A DNA stretch of 64,000 nucleotides from Strix aluco (taxonomy: Eukaryota; Chordata; Aves; Strigiformes; Strigidae). The stretch spans positions 17,883,501 to 17,947,500 of the forward strand of contig NC_133937.1 of assembly GCF_031877795.1 (NCBI RefSeq), written 5' to 3'. The notes under the pieces are model-generated. The model worked only from the letters and a program-made list of their open reading frames with translations. It was not told the DNA's origin and did no database searches. Made by a program: the position numbers and the translations under genes. Position 1 is the first letter of the stretch. The number at the start of each line of letters is the position of its first letter. Below, one piece after another: positions 50,369 to 61,180 of the stretch.

Positions 50369-50439
50369 CTGACTGCAGTGCCCGCTCCGGCGGCGGCGGC
50401 GGGCGGGAGGAGGCGGCCGCGCCCGGGCTGCAGCCCGCA

Positions 50440-50458
50440 CCCCCCCCCCCCCCCCCCC
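50440..50458. repeat. C19 homopolymer
   Basis: Nineteen consecutive C residues about 340 bases upstream of the start codon, inside the promoter island. They could form an i-motif or quadruplex, and the length should be treated as uncertain because sequencing often miscounts such runs. Confidence 0.9.
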
Positions 50459-50761
50459 GGCCAGGCGGGCGGCGGCGCTGCGGGCGGCCCGGGAGCGCCC
50501 CCGGCGGCCACACCCCGTGGCGGGCCGGGGCCGGCGGAGGGGCGGAGGGAGGGGGCCGGCGCGGGGTGTCTCCGAGCCAGTTCTCGCGGTGCTGGCCAGG
50601 CTCAGCCTCCTTCCCCTCCCCGGCGAGCGGTGACTGTGCACGGCGGAGCGGGGAGCGCCGAGCCGGGCGCGGGGGGAGCCCGCGCCGCCCCGCCGAGCCA
50701 GGAGGGAGGCCGCCGAGCAGCCCGCCCGGCCCGTCCCGGCCCGTCCCGGCCGCTCTGCCCC

Positions 50762-50770
50762 ATGCCCTAG
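50762..50770 (+). other. Two-codon upstream ORF (ATG CCC TAG)
   Basis: A minimal upstream ORF ends 28 bases before the CAMK2G start codon. Its ATG has a weak context (C at -3, C at +4), unlike the main start (A at -3, G at +4), so most scanning ribosomes would be expected to pass it. Whether it lies in the mature mRNA depends on the transcription start. Confidence 0.7.
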
Positions 50771-50798
50771 CGGCACTGAGCCCGCCCGCAGCCCGAAC

Positions 50799-50863
50799 AT
50801 GGCCACCACGGCAACGTGCACCCGCTTCACCGACGAGTACCAGCTCTACGAGGAGCTTGGCAA
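50799..50863 (+). CDS. CAMK2G: CaMKII gamma, coding exon 1 (5' part of gene)
   Basis: This exon encodes the N-terminus of calcium/calmodulin-dependent protein kinase II, a multimeric Ser/Thr kinase decoding calcium signals. The 65 coding bases give 21 residues, with [10 protein letters not shown] at the front and YQLYEELG at the end, plus two bases of a lysine codon. MATTATC is the gamma-type start; beta has MATTVTC and delta MASTTTC. The tyrosine before EEL differs from the phenylalanine usual in mammalian gamma and resembles beta. The start has a strong Kozak context (gaacATGG) and lies in a CpG island. The donor GTACGG follows at 50864, phase 2, as in the family. The open frame continues past the donor to 51011, but that extension is GC-rich intron, not protein. 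Confidence 0.93.
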
Positions 50864-52687
50864 GTACGGAGCCCGCTGCGCGCCCCGCGCCGCGCCGCGC
50901 CCCGCCGCCCGCCCCGGGCCCGGCCCCGGCCCCCGGCGGCGCTGCCCGGAGCCCCGCGCCGGTGACCCGGCTCTCCCGGCAGCCGGAGGAGGATTAGCTG
51001 CCGCGCTGTAATCCTGCTCTCGGTCCACCCCAGCGGCATCGCCGCCGGAGGGAAAGGTGTCTCCGTCCCCGGGTCGTCCCCGCCGCTGGATGGGGTGTCC
51101 CCGCAGCCTGTCTCGGGCTGCGCGCTCCTGTTGCACCCCGGGATTCCCTCCCTCTCCCCTTTGCCCTCCTCGGGACCGGGCTGCCGCGTCCTCCTCCCCG
51201 CACCGTCTCCCTGCTACACGTTGCCTTCAGCTGTTTCTGCGCTGGGACACGGCGCTGTTCCTGCCGCTCCGCGGTGCCTCGGTCCCCACTTCCTCGTCCC
51301 TGTGAAAGGACCAGGTGCTGCTGCAGCGCGCTTCTCCCTCCCGCTCTCCGCGCTTGTCTCTGCATTGGCAGACCTGCTGCTGCACCCTAGGACAGGGCTT
51401 TGCGGGGGGACCCTGGGGGGCAGGAAAGCGGCGGCGCGACGGCCGGAGTAGGACTGTGGGGACAGTGCGTTCCTGGGTGCTGCTGCTCTCCCCCTCCCTC
51501 CCTTTCTGCACCAACTGCCGGGCTCTGCTGCATCTCTTCTCGCCAGCCCGGTGTCCCCGTCCTTCCCCACACTGCTGCAGCCGTGTGTCACCAAGCCCGG
51601 GCCCCGGTGCTGGTGCTCACCTTGCTGCTTATTGGTTTGTATGTAGAGGCTGAGGAAGGGGAGAAAAAGGCAGGACTCTACAGTGTCGGGAGGATTCAAG
51701 CTATTTTAGGCTATCTGTAGGGGCTAACTGTCTTCTGGAGCCCTTGTGCAGCTTCTGTTCCCCTTTCTTATACTTTAAATATGTACGTTTGACCATAGAC
51801 GCGCGTTCGCATTTCTGGTCTGAAGGACTTGGAATTTTCTGCCAGTTTTCTCTTACTTGTCCTTTTCCCCATTTTGGATCTTTCCTGTAAACCAGTTGTT
51901 ACTCTTTTCCCATCCTGTTTTACTGTTTTTTAAAAAAAGAAGAGACTGCTTTCAAGCGCTTGTCTGTGTATTCCTGTAGATTTTGAGTCCCTATCTTTTC
52001 ACCTTGTTCTCTGTTGTATTATCTCTTTTTTTCCTCACAGAAATCCTTCTTCCCTCCCTCTCAGACCTCTTCTCCAAGTGGCTCTTTGGAATAGTTGTAA
52101 TAATATCAATAGTTCCAGCTTGAGAAAATGTACAAAGCCTCGTAGCTTCCTACTCACTTCATTAATAGGTACATGCTTATCCCCATTTTGCAGGTGGGTA
52201 GAGAGATGTAAGAGAACTAGTAACTTCTGCAAAGCGTTGTAGCGATTTCGTGACCGAGCTGGCACTTGAACGTGGGAGAAATGAGTCCTGGTTGTCTGAT
52301 GTAACTGCTGGGGATACTGTCTTCGGAAGATGGACTTACTGGCTAGTGCTTGCAGCGTTGTTCTGGGCTGCTTGTCTCCCGTTCATCAATCCTTTCATGT
52401 CCTGTTTCTGTGCCCGTATGGTCTCTCTCTCCCTGCACAGTGTGCTGTTCTTACTGCGCTGTCTGTGAGGGGGCTTGAGGGGTCTTCAGGAAGCTTGAGT
52501 ACATGTAGACTAGGTTTTATTTGCTGATCAGACAGCATGCACTGTTCATCAGATTCTCATGTGTTGTCCCTCCTCTGTTATGTCTTCTGCCCTGTCCTTA
52601 ATCTGGTCTGCTCTGGGGATAGAAATTGCTGCTATTGTATTCTCATTTTCAGTTTCATAGCTCCTACCCTCTTTATTTTTCTTCTAG
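50864..52687 (+). other. CAMK2G: CAMK2G intron 1
   Basis: 1824 bases, with donor AA|GTACGG and acceptor TTTTTCTTCTAG|GGG preceded by a good polypyrimidine tract (about 52660-52685). The first 700 bases continue the CpG island. A MIR-like relic sits at 52080-52300. No coding exon is seen inside. The open frames at 51057-51720 are products of GC-rich composition. Confidence 0.88.
52080..52300 (-). repeat. MIR-like SINE relic in intron 1
   Basis: 'gttgtaataatatcaatagt', 'cttatccccattttgcaggt', 'gggtagagagatgtaagaga' and 'tgaccgagctggcacttgaac', then 'gagtcctggtt', follow the antisense MIR order closely ('ataataatag...ttatccccattttacagatg...gagaggttaag...gaccgagctgggattcgaaccc...gagtcctg'). It is the best-preserved SINE relic in the window. 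Confidence 0.7.
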
Positions 52688-52782
52688 GGGAGCCTTCTCT
52701 GTGGTCCGCAGATGTGTAAAGAAAAGTTCATCACAGGAATATGCTGCAAAAATCATCAACACCAAAAAACTGTCAGCCAGAG
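52688..52782 (+). CDS. CAMK2G: CaMKII gamma, coding exon 2 (kinase N-lobe)
   Basis: This 95-base exon joins in frame to exon 1 (AA|G completes the lysine) and encodes residues 22-53. It contains the glycine-rich ATP loop (GKGAFSVV, residues 21-28) and the ATP-coordinating lysine in EYAAKIIN (Lys43), and ends in TKKLSAR. The [10 protein letters not shown] segment is close to the KKTSTQEY of mammalian gamma and unlike the corresponding parts of beta (KLCTGHEY) and delta (KIPTGQEY), which settles the paralogue. The length of 95 bases and exit in phase 1 (AGA G|gttagt) match the CaMKII family. The rest of the kinase, the regulatory segment and the association domain lie beyond the right edge, so the gene is partial here. 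Confidence 0.95.
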
Positions 52783-53985
52783 GTTAGTGTCTCAATCTAC
52801 CCTTCTTCCTTTTATTAATAGAAAACACTTCACTGGAGTCAAAGCTGTAATAAGTTTAAGGGATCTGTAGTTGCGTGTCTCAGTCATTATTTCAGCATTA
52901 CAAAATAATTGAGTTGTGTGGCAAAGAGGAGATTGAAAGGAGGCAGCGTAGGATGGTAGGAAAAATTCCTGTACCTGGAAATGGGTACTCTGTGAAGTGA
53001 TGTTGTCTTTTTTTTCTTTGAGATTTTTCTTCTGCAAGTTGAGCTAGAGGTATGTTTATAGAAGATTTATGTATGTGTGTGTGTACCAATCACTCATAAT
53101 AAAGAGAAGTGTTGGAGACTGATTTTGCTGAATGTCTTTTCTACCTAGGAGATCTGTCTTACCAGAACAGATGTGATTATTTTTTTTTGAAGGATAGATG
53201 CTATATGCCTTGCTCCTTTCATGCTGTAGTTAAACATGGTGTGTTTGGAAACTAACAAGGTTGCCTTCAAAGACTGAAGTAGGCTGGATGGAGAAATCTT
53301 GTGAATTTGACTTCTCAACAAATTAGAACAAGCATTTTTTGGTTTTGTTAGTCCTGGAGCCTTCCAAAACCTGAGAACAGACTGTAGTCTTATGAAAAGA
53401 GAAAAAATGTTAACTCTTCCCCCAAGCTGTTGGTCTTCTGTTTTCCAGGGACATATGTATGCACAAAGGGTAGTGTACCTAGTGTATCTTCTAGTTTGTA
53501 GGGAACCCTTACAGGGATTAAAGTTGCTTTGTGGGTGGGGTGGATGAGTAGGAGAATGAGAGAAACTGAACTGCGGTAAAAGGTGCTGAAAGCAGAGGGC
53601 AACAAGTTGAGATGCTAGAGGTGACTTGTTTCTAGAAGAGGTGAACAAGACAAGATCTAAGTCTGTAGAGGCCTTTCAGATTTGATAAAATGAATGTCTT
53701 AAGGCCCTTGACTGTCTTACTAGTTGAATAGATGGCTCAATAGGGGGGTTGACTGAGAAATGAAAAAAGAGCGGGAGGAGGAGGCAAATGATCTTGATAA
53801 GTCATTGGGAAATGAAGAATGTTTTGCCTAATCCCTATAAAAGAGAAAAATAGAATATGTATTCTCTCTTTTGCTGGAATGTGAAATGTGATGATAAGAG
53901 CAGAAGACAGCTTGAAGAATGGTGAAAAATTTCCATTTACTGTGGTTTGTATCAGTAGTAGAGTGTGCAGTGCCATGAAGGTTGA

Positions 53986-54011
53986 TTTTTTTTTTTTCTT
54001 TTTTTTTTTTG
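53986..54011. repeat. T-rich homopolymer tract
   Basis: Two T-runs split by a single C (about T12, C, TT region and T12). It may be the tail of a lost retroelement on the - strand or a simple repeat. No element body is recognised beside it. Confidence 0.85.
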
Positions 54012-56730
54012 ACTTAACGGAAGTAAGCATATGTGATAATGTGGTGTTTTGGTATCTAGCTTCTGTGAGGTCATGTTGAGGACCAACCAGCGGAGCCCTA
54101 GGTTGTTTAGGAGATGGCTGCAGATCCTATGAGAATTGGTGTCCCCTCCATGGTCAGGTGACAGTGCCTGCTGATGTAGATGGGATATCCTATCTCCTGA
54201 GTTCAAAATTAGTTCAACTTAATATGGGAGAGGTTCAAAGGATGGCTTTGCTTTGCTGACAGCCATTAATGATGTGTTCGCTCCACAGAGTTCCCTGTCC
54301 ATCCTCTAGTGAGGACTAAAGCTCAGGAGAGCCATCTTCTCAGATGCTAGTGGACACAAGCCTACTTAGAGGAGGGAGGGGGTAGCTTGATAAACTGATT
54401 GCAAATGAGAAACCGTTTTCTTACAAAGGAGGTGGTATTGAAGTTAACTCTGGAGATAAGAAAAATTGGGAAAACAGCAGGCTGAATACAGTTGAAACAA
54501 AATTCAGAAACATATTAGCAGAAGTCCAAAAGTAACAGAACAACTGATGGAGTCAGTTTTTAAGTGTTCGGGCACCTAATGAGTTACAGAGGGAGCAATA
54601 TATGGATTCTAATTGTTTTTCATATTAAGGTGATGATGGTTTTATGACCCAGCAAGTAGGAAAAGTAAGTATGGGTGCATACAGGCCATGTTTTGATCTA
54701 CTACTTACTTTCTAGATCTCATACCTTCCTATTTATAAAATACGTTAAGGATACTGGCCTGGTCATCAGCTACATAACTTGGGGCAGCTGGCAATGATTT
54801 ACTTGCAAAGGTATTGGTTAGGTAGAGGGTAAGTGTGGGGAGAGCCAAGAAAGGAAATGGACATTTCTGCTAGTACAGAAGAATGTCAGAAACAGGGACT
54901 GATCAGGTTTCGTTGCAGTCTTATCTGAGGACTAAAGAATCTGTATTTACAGTGAAGAGTGGATGGTGACTTCAGCTGAATATATAGGTTCCTCAGTTAT
55001 TCCAGCTGTGTTTGCTGATAGCTCAAGTGGTTAGTACAAAAAGGGACCGAATATTTTGATAGGAACTTATTGAATTCACCTTGGAATAGGTCTTTAAAGC
55101 ACTGAAGGAAAAATGCATGCTATTTAGACATTGCAGCTGTAAATCAGTGATTAGCGAGATTTGATTCAGCAACCTGAAAATGAAAGTTTCAGGGAAAGGC
55201 ATTTTAGAAAGCTGTCTCCCGCGGGAGGAGAATTACGGTGTTAATTCTGCAGTATCCTGGATATATGTTGGCTGATGCTTCCTTTCCCCAAGCTGGCACT
55301 TCTCCCTGGGGAGGCCATGTCTCTGCCCAGCACTACGTACGAACAGGGCTTTCAGGTGCACCCAACTGCATGCCTGTCTGTTGCGCAGATTAACCAACCC
55401 ACCCTCCTGACCTGCCTCCTGCGCTCTTGGTTTTCTTCTAGGCTTGGTCACAGTGCCAGAATATTGCCTCATGTAGGAACACCCTGCCCCTCTCCAACTT
55501 AAGCATAGCTACATTTAACATTTTGTACCTTCTCTAGCAGAATTTGAACCTGTGTGTAATAACTGCTACTTCAAGAGTCAGTGTCTTGCTGTTGCTGAGA
55601 AGTATTTGTAGCCCATTGCTGCTTCACAGAAGTTTGCCTGCTGTAGTGCTTCACTTGGTTATGTCCAGGGAAATAGTAACAAAGCCTTGCTCTCCTTCTG
55701 TGGTACTTACAGTTACCTTTATTTTTCAAGATTCTTGATGAAGAAATGCTAGGTAGCTGACTGGGAAGTGCTGAATAGCTTGTTGTACAAAGCTAAAAAG
55801 GAGGAAGAGGGACACTTCAGGGTTATTTGTATGCATTTAAAGGGTTCTGTATTACTTGACATGTTTATCAAACTGTTTTCTTAAAGCAGTAAAGAGTTGA
55901 AGTGGCATGGTGCTGTTACAGGGCTTTTCTGTGAAAGCAAGGAGGATGAATGTGGTGCTGGTCTTTGTGAAGGGCGGTCCTAACAACTTCAGTCTAGTAA
56001 GCTTTGTAAAACACAAAGTCAGATGTTGAGAGGAGAGTCTGTTTCTCTATTGTCTATGATTTTTGGATGCCTGTTCTCTCTCTTTTTTAATAAATCGTGT
56101 CAGTAAGAGCTGGTCTAGATTAAAATTCATATTTCTGCTTTAATGAAGTATTTGCTATTATTCATATTGTGTTGATGCTTAAGACTGCCCAGTGAAGAAT
56201 ATGCCAAGAACTTCAATGTTAAATAGGGGCCACATGCTTGTGGAAAGGGAGGGGAAGCAGACTTCACCTCAGTCGGCATTCAGCTGACATATAAGAGCAG
56301 TGGTTATTACACATGGGGGAAATACAGTGCTTCAGTCATCTGAAGTTCCTGTGGGATTGAACACACAGGCTTTTACCAGAGCTACAGGTAGAGGGAAGTA
56401 ATAACTGTAATTTTTTGGAAGTTGTTTTGTGGGTCACCAGAATGCTTTTTGAAGATGAAAATTCATAGGAAGTAGTGCTTCAGTTCCTGGACAGCAGTGA
56501 AGTTCAAATAAAATAAAATTGCTTGCAGTGATCAAAAGGATCAAGAGAGTAGCAGTTGCTTTAGTAGCAGTAGGGAAATATCCAGGATTTGACTCTCCAG
56601 CATGTAGTTTAAGAGATAGTCCTGCGTTGGAAGGAGGTAGGCAGAGCTCTATTGTCGTAATTTTTAGGATGTTGTTTATACCAAATAGTATATAGCGATC
56701 CTACCACCATGTGTGGGATTTTTGGCCCTT

Positions 56731-56770
56731 GTTTTTGTTTTGTTTTGTTTTGTTTTCTTGGGGGGGGGGG
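56731..56770. repeat. (GTTTT)n followed by G11
   Basis: Four to five GTTTT units (56731-56756) run into 'cttg' and then an uninterrupted G-run (56760-56770). It is a compound simple repeat, likely length-variable. Confidence 0.9.
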
Positions 56771-57359
56771 AAATCTTTGTGCCTTATTACATCTATTGTT
56801 AAATTTCATTTGTTGCTGAAAATCTGTATCTTTCAACTCTTGCAAGTGACATCTCTGGATGGAAAAATGAAAAGCAGCTGCCTTGGAAGTTAGACCGCTT
56901 CACTGCTTGCTTATTGTGACTTTGCTCTTGCCTGTGGAATAAAGAGGTGGATTCTCTCCCTTGCTCTCCATCTTTCCAAATTTGTAAACCAGATTAAAAT
57001 TTGCCCAGTCTACCCAGTTATTTTGTTGTTCCTGTAGGAGATTATGTGGATTGTGGGAGGAGCAGGGAAATACCTCTGTGTGTCAAACCCCGACAGGAAA
57101 AAAGCTCTCTCTTTACACTTCCAGCTCAGCTCTTTTTCGTACACCTCTCTTCTGGCTTTCAGTTCCGCAGTGGTTGCTGATTTGGGCTTTACAGTATGTT
57201 TTGTTGGAGGTGTCAGTAGTAGCTTCCCTGGAGACTGAAATGTTGAGCTGGAGTGCTGCAGAGGAAGTTTAGCAGCCCCAGTCCCTACCTTCTACCTTGC
57301 TCTGCTCAGTAAATGTTCTTAGCAGGTGTTTGCCTTCGGATTCTCTGGGACTGCTCCCG

Positions 57360-58290
57360 TGGCTGCCAGGTTTGAAGCCCCGGGGGTACCGCACAGCGGG
57401 CTGCGTTAGGTGGGCGCAGCGGTGGTGCAGTGCAGCCCGGCACCTCGGCTCCGGGGGAGAGCGGGGGGAGCCCGGCACGCCGCTCCCGGGGGGCTGCAGC
57501 GCGAAGCCGAACTCGTGTAGAAATGTGGCGTGCGGTAGGTGTCCTCTGTGCGTGCCCGGGCTTCTGGGCTGGGGACAAATGTCCTTCCGTGCAGAGGACG
57601 GCAGGGCAAACCGCGTCTGCTCAGCTGGAGTTGCGGAGCAGCCAGATCGGGTCTGGTCCCTTGGTGTGGGAGGGGGCTGCCCTTCCCGCAGGGCTGGCCT
57701 TTGGGCTGGGTGTGGAGAGCTGCCCTCGCCCCAGCTCCTCCTCCCGGCGCCGCCCGCGAGGAGCCTGAGCGATGCTGTGCTGAGGGGACGCACAGAGGAG
57801 GAGCTGAGCTGCAGTGAGGGCTGGGGAGTTGTGTGGAGGTCCTGGCGCACGTGGCGGGGGTCGGGAGCGGAGCAGAGGGCTGCGCCCCGCGGCGCGGCGG
57901 GGGCTGCCTGGGGGAGCGGGCGGCTGAACCTTCCGCTCTGCACCGCAGCGCACACGCGTGCGCGGGGGGGGGCGGGGGGGCTGCTCTGCTGATGTCACAA
58001 ACTGCAGCCCGTTGCCGCCCGCCAGCAGCCTGCCTCCCCCTCCTCCTCCTCCCCTCCTCCGCCTGCAGCCCCCCGCGCAGGGGAAGAGGGGTTCGGGCGG
58101 TATGTGTGGCTAGGGGAAGCGCCACTGGGAGAGGAGGGCTGTGTGTAAAAGCAGAGACCCTGACCTTGGGGGAGAGGCTGGGGCTGGGAGCTTGCTGGGG
58201 GCCGCCGGGGGTCAGCCTGGCTTTTCGGCCGCCCCAACACAAGGGCGCGGGCAGGAGAGCGCCCTGGCATGAGAGCCGGCAGAGATTGGC
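57360..58290. promoter_or_regulatory. Intronic CpG island in CAMK2G intron 2
   Basis: About 930 bases of high GC and frequent CpG, with AT-rich flanks on both sides. It contains G9-C-G7 (57964-57980), a CRE-like TGATGTCA (57990-57997) and several GC boxes. Overlapping long open frames on both strands (for example 57833-58711 + and 57406-58242 -) cancel each other as coding evidence. It could be an alternative CAMK2G promoter, the start of an antisense transcript, or an intronic enhancer. No known CaMKII exon lies in it. Confidence 0.7.
57964..57980 (+). repeat. G9-C-G7 run, quadruplex-prone
   Basis: Seventeen bases, all G except one C, within the intronic CpG island and just upstream of the CRE-like motif. 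Run length may be unreliable in the assembly. Confidence 0.9.
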
Positions 58291-58514
58291 GGGGTGGCGA
58301 GCGGTGGAAGCCTTGCTAATGCTGTGGCTCGCGGTGGCCAGAAGCTGGCTTCCTCCCGCTGTGGATGTCGGTGATGGCTGGGGTTACCCCAGGTTGCCTC
58401 TCAGTTTACGCTGTATATTTTATAAAGGAGCTGGAACAGAGCAGACAGGATTTCAGCTCGTGTCTGTCTTCTCAGTGGTCACATTGAGTATTAAATTTCC
58501 AGCAGTAACAATGC

Positions 58515-58526
58515 GGGGGGGGGGGG
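58515..58526 (+). repeat. G12 homopolymer
   Basis: Twelve G residues in otherwise ordinary intronic DNA just beyond the CpG island. It is a likely length-variable site. Confidence 0.9.
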
Positions 58527-59580
58527 CAGTGGGCACACAGATTGGGCAGGAGCTCCTACTGCCTCCACGGGAAGTGGGAGAAAGGGGCTTGGTGAGAGCG
58601 TGGGGTTCCTTGTTTTCCCAATATAAACTGAATTTGTGTATGGCAGAGATGCGATTAGACATAACTCCTGTACGTGTCCCAAAGCCCTTGGCTCTAGAAC
58701 ATTTGCTCTGATCAGCGAGCCACGACTGCAGTATTTCCAGGTGTCTCTCCAGTGGAGAGTGGGATGTTGAGCACACTAAGTATTTGGGGCAATGTGAGCT
58801 ACTTGAATTTCTTGTAAGAAGGATCAAGTGCAAAAGCTATGGGGGTTTTTTTGTTGGTTTTGGGGCGTAGAGTGGAAATTTCACTGCCTCCAAATTTAAT
58901 CCCTCTTTGGACAGTACCAAAACCATCACTGCCAGAGGAGGACTCATCCATAGATCATAAAGAAATTTCTGAGGAGTGCTTCACCCACCCAAACAGTGCA
59001 TTAGCACCACAGTTTTAGGAGAGGACTATGAAAATCTTCTTGTTCCCTTCCACACCCTGGAAGTATTTTAGTTTTTCTGGCCCTGCAGATTGGTTGAAGA
59101 CAATTTTTAAAAGGGAAGCACGCCAATATAAAAATCTCTCTCCACTGTGCCACCTATGAGCACCATCTATCTGCTTCACAACCCTGACAACCAGGGCATC
59201 ACTCCCTTTTTATTAATTCTGGCCTGTCACCTGTTTTGGTGTTTCAGGTGTTTCTTTTTCTTTTCTCTGATCTTGAAATCTCTTGATTTTCACCAAGATA
59301 ACAGACTTTACAGAATTGTTAATTTGCCAGTGTTTGACTCTGGAATGAGATATTGCTGTTGTCTGGGACAGGGGAAGAGGGCACTATCAGCTGTCACCAG
59401 GATCACCAGTGCAGGAAAGAAGCCTTGTATGTTGTAAAAGGAAATGTGAAGAGTGACCATTGTGTGTTTTCCTGCAACAGAAGTGATGTCAGTGCTCAAA
59501 GTAGTCATCCTGGGGAAAGCAGAGATGCATTGGTTTCTGATAGACAAATGCGTACTTAAGATTTTGAGGTGCTCACTTGA

Positions 59581-59596
59581 TTTTTTTTTTTTTTTT
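59581..59596. repeat. T16 homopolymer
   Basis: Sixteen consecutive T residues within intron 2, with no recognisable retroelement body on either side. Confidence 0.9.
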
Positions 59597-61140
59597 AGTG
59601 TATGGGGGAAATGTCAAGCTGTAACTTAAACAACTGTAGTTCCTGTTGGCTCTTATGACAATAAGCTTAATGCTTCAAAATGTGGGGTCCTATGAGTTAT
59701 GCTGACCTCCGGTTCCTTTTTGTACCTTCTTAAATTTACTGTCTATTTAAATATCACTGTATACTTCTGTTACAGCTCCCCGGGCATTCTGGTATTGCTG
59801 CCTACATGATTTTTGGAGAACAGTAGCAGAATACTTCTGAAGAGATGGGCTGACAGTATCTTTAGAAATCAGCTTTTTGAACACTGAGGGTAGCTGAAGA
59901 TCAGTGGGGCATGGATTTAGCTTTCTGGGGAAACTGAGTCTATAGTTGTTAGATTTTGATTCCTCGTAGCTTTTTCCACCAGTTATTCTCTGGCTCCCTT
60001 TCTTTCTGTTTTAATTTTGAATTTGTTTTAAATGTTCATTTGTCTCTTGTGGATTGGTTATTTTAACCAGTAATTGTATTAATCTATAATGCTTTGATTG
60101 AAAATATCCTTTTAGTAGTGCTGCTTTACCCTTTCCTTCCTCCCAGAGAATATTGCAGAATTCCTGTTGCTCCCACCTGTTAGATAAGCAGAGTGGCAAA
60201 GATGGTGGCTGGTGCAAGTGGCTAATTACTGATGTCTCTGAGAATAATTCAGAGATGTAAGGAGAGCTGGTTAATGGTGTATCTTGCCTTTTTGTGATGG
60301 GGTCGGGAAAGGAGGAAATAACTGGGGCTTTACTCCTGGTGTCGGGATCTATCTTGCTCTGCTTCTGGCAGAGTCAGAAGAATTCCCCGTCTGAGATGTG
60401 AGTAAATACGATGACCTTTCGGAGGATGTGTGTGTGCATGTGCATATAGATGTGGTACTGTACTCTCAGCACTTTTGTGTTATGTTCCTGAGAGCATGTG
60501 TTACATATCTCCCCAAAGTGGTGACCTGCTGTCCTGCTGCTTCAATCCAAAGTTCCCATCTTGAGTTAGCTGTCTTCCAAGCACCCTCAGCCCTGGGCTG
60601 TCTCATCTTTCACGTGGCTGGTGTCTGCTTAGCAGTGATACTGGGACAAGTCCAGGTTAGTGTCCTGCTTCCGAGAAGGGTTCTAGCTAATCTTTTCTTG
60701 TTGCTAGAAGGCACAGGTGATTTGGCTATTAAACACAAGACCCTTTTTCTCCGGGGCAGCAAAGGTAGCATGTGTCTTTGCAATGCTGTTGTTAGTGTGA
60801 TTCTGTCAGAGTCCCAAAAATTGAGCTGAGAGCCATCTCAGGGAAAAGAGTAGGCATTGTGGGAATGAAGATACAGTTAATTTAAAAGGAAAACAAAACC
60901 CATGCAAACATATCTCTAGGGAAGGAAGGTGCCCGTGAAGATGAGCCTGGGAGTGGGCATAGCTCTTTGCAGGCCTACCGAGCCAAAGGCTAAATGGCAG
61001 AGAAGGCAGGGAGTGGCAGCCTGCCTGCTGTGGCAGAGCTGCTGGGTTATCTCTGGGGGGCTGTTGCTATGATGACAGTGGCAAACAGGGACTGAAAAAT
61101 TTACCAGATGCATGTGAGCCAAAGGATTAAACTTTCTCAT

Positions 61141-61180
61141 AGGAGGGAAGGGAGGGGAGGAGGAGGAGCGGGGGGCGGGG
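61141..61180 (+). repeat. Purine-rich tract with several G-runs
   Basis: GGAGGGAAGGGAGGGGAGG runs on to GGGGGGCGGGG, giving five G-runs of three or more within 36 bases. It could form a quadruplex on the + (transcribed-sense) strand of intron 2. Confidence 0.85.

Larger units (their letters stand above)
49690..51600 (+). promoter_or_regulatory. CAMK2G: CpG-island promoter and 5' UTR of CAMK2G
   Basis: A strong CpG island covers the region upstream of the CAMK2G start codon, exon 1 and the first part of intron 1. Visible elements include a Sp1-type GC box CCCCGCCC (50190-50197) and two overlapping EGR1-type GCGGGGGCG sites (50354-50362 and 50360-50368). There is also a CGG-rich stretch near 50388-50403. 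No convincing TATA box is seen, which fits a dispersed-start housekeeping-type promoter. The exact transcription start cannot be fixed from sequence; it must lie upstream of 50799. Confidence 0.85.

Noticed and set aside
50495-50514. Second CTCF-like motif (gcgcccccggcggcca)
   Set aside because: Compared with the consensus it lacks one base between CC and GGGGG, which breaks the spacing of the zinc-finger contacts.
49673-50830. 385-codon open frame on the - strand across the CAMK2G promoter
   Set aside because: Runs of glycine, proline, arginine and alanine reflect CpG-island composition, and open frames exist in several other registers at the same place. It overlaps the real exon 1 antisense and has no domain.
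50128-50997. 289-codon open frame on the + strand over the promoter and exon 1
   Set aside because: It is out of frame with the recognised CaMKII start at 50799 and is low-complexity in Pro, Gly, Ala and Arg. It is a composition by-product.
50864-51011. Continuation of the CaMKII frame beyond exon 1
   Set aside because: The donor GTACGG at 50864 and the perfect in-frame junction to exon 2 at 52688 show that this is intron. The extension has no CaMKII similarity.
55021-55045. tRNA-like A-box (tagctcaagtggttag)
   Set aside because: No B-box or cloverleaf follows within the proper distance. It may be a remnant of a SINE head but is too short to call.
57269-58711. Several 228-292-codon frames on both strands in the intronic CpG island
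   Set aside because: They overlap one another on opposite strands, share no known domain and follow GC content. At most one could be real, and none has supporting signals.
59396-59430. Possible CAMK2G exon 3, from ccag|gATCACCAG
   Set aside because: The first codons after the acceptor resemble the expected start of exon 3, but the sequence then fails to encode KLEREARIC and no donor follows at the right distance.
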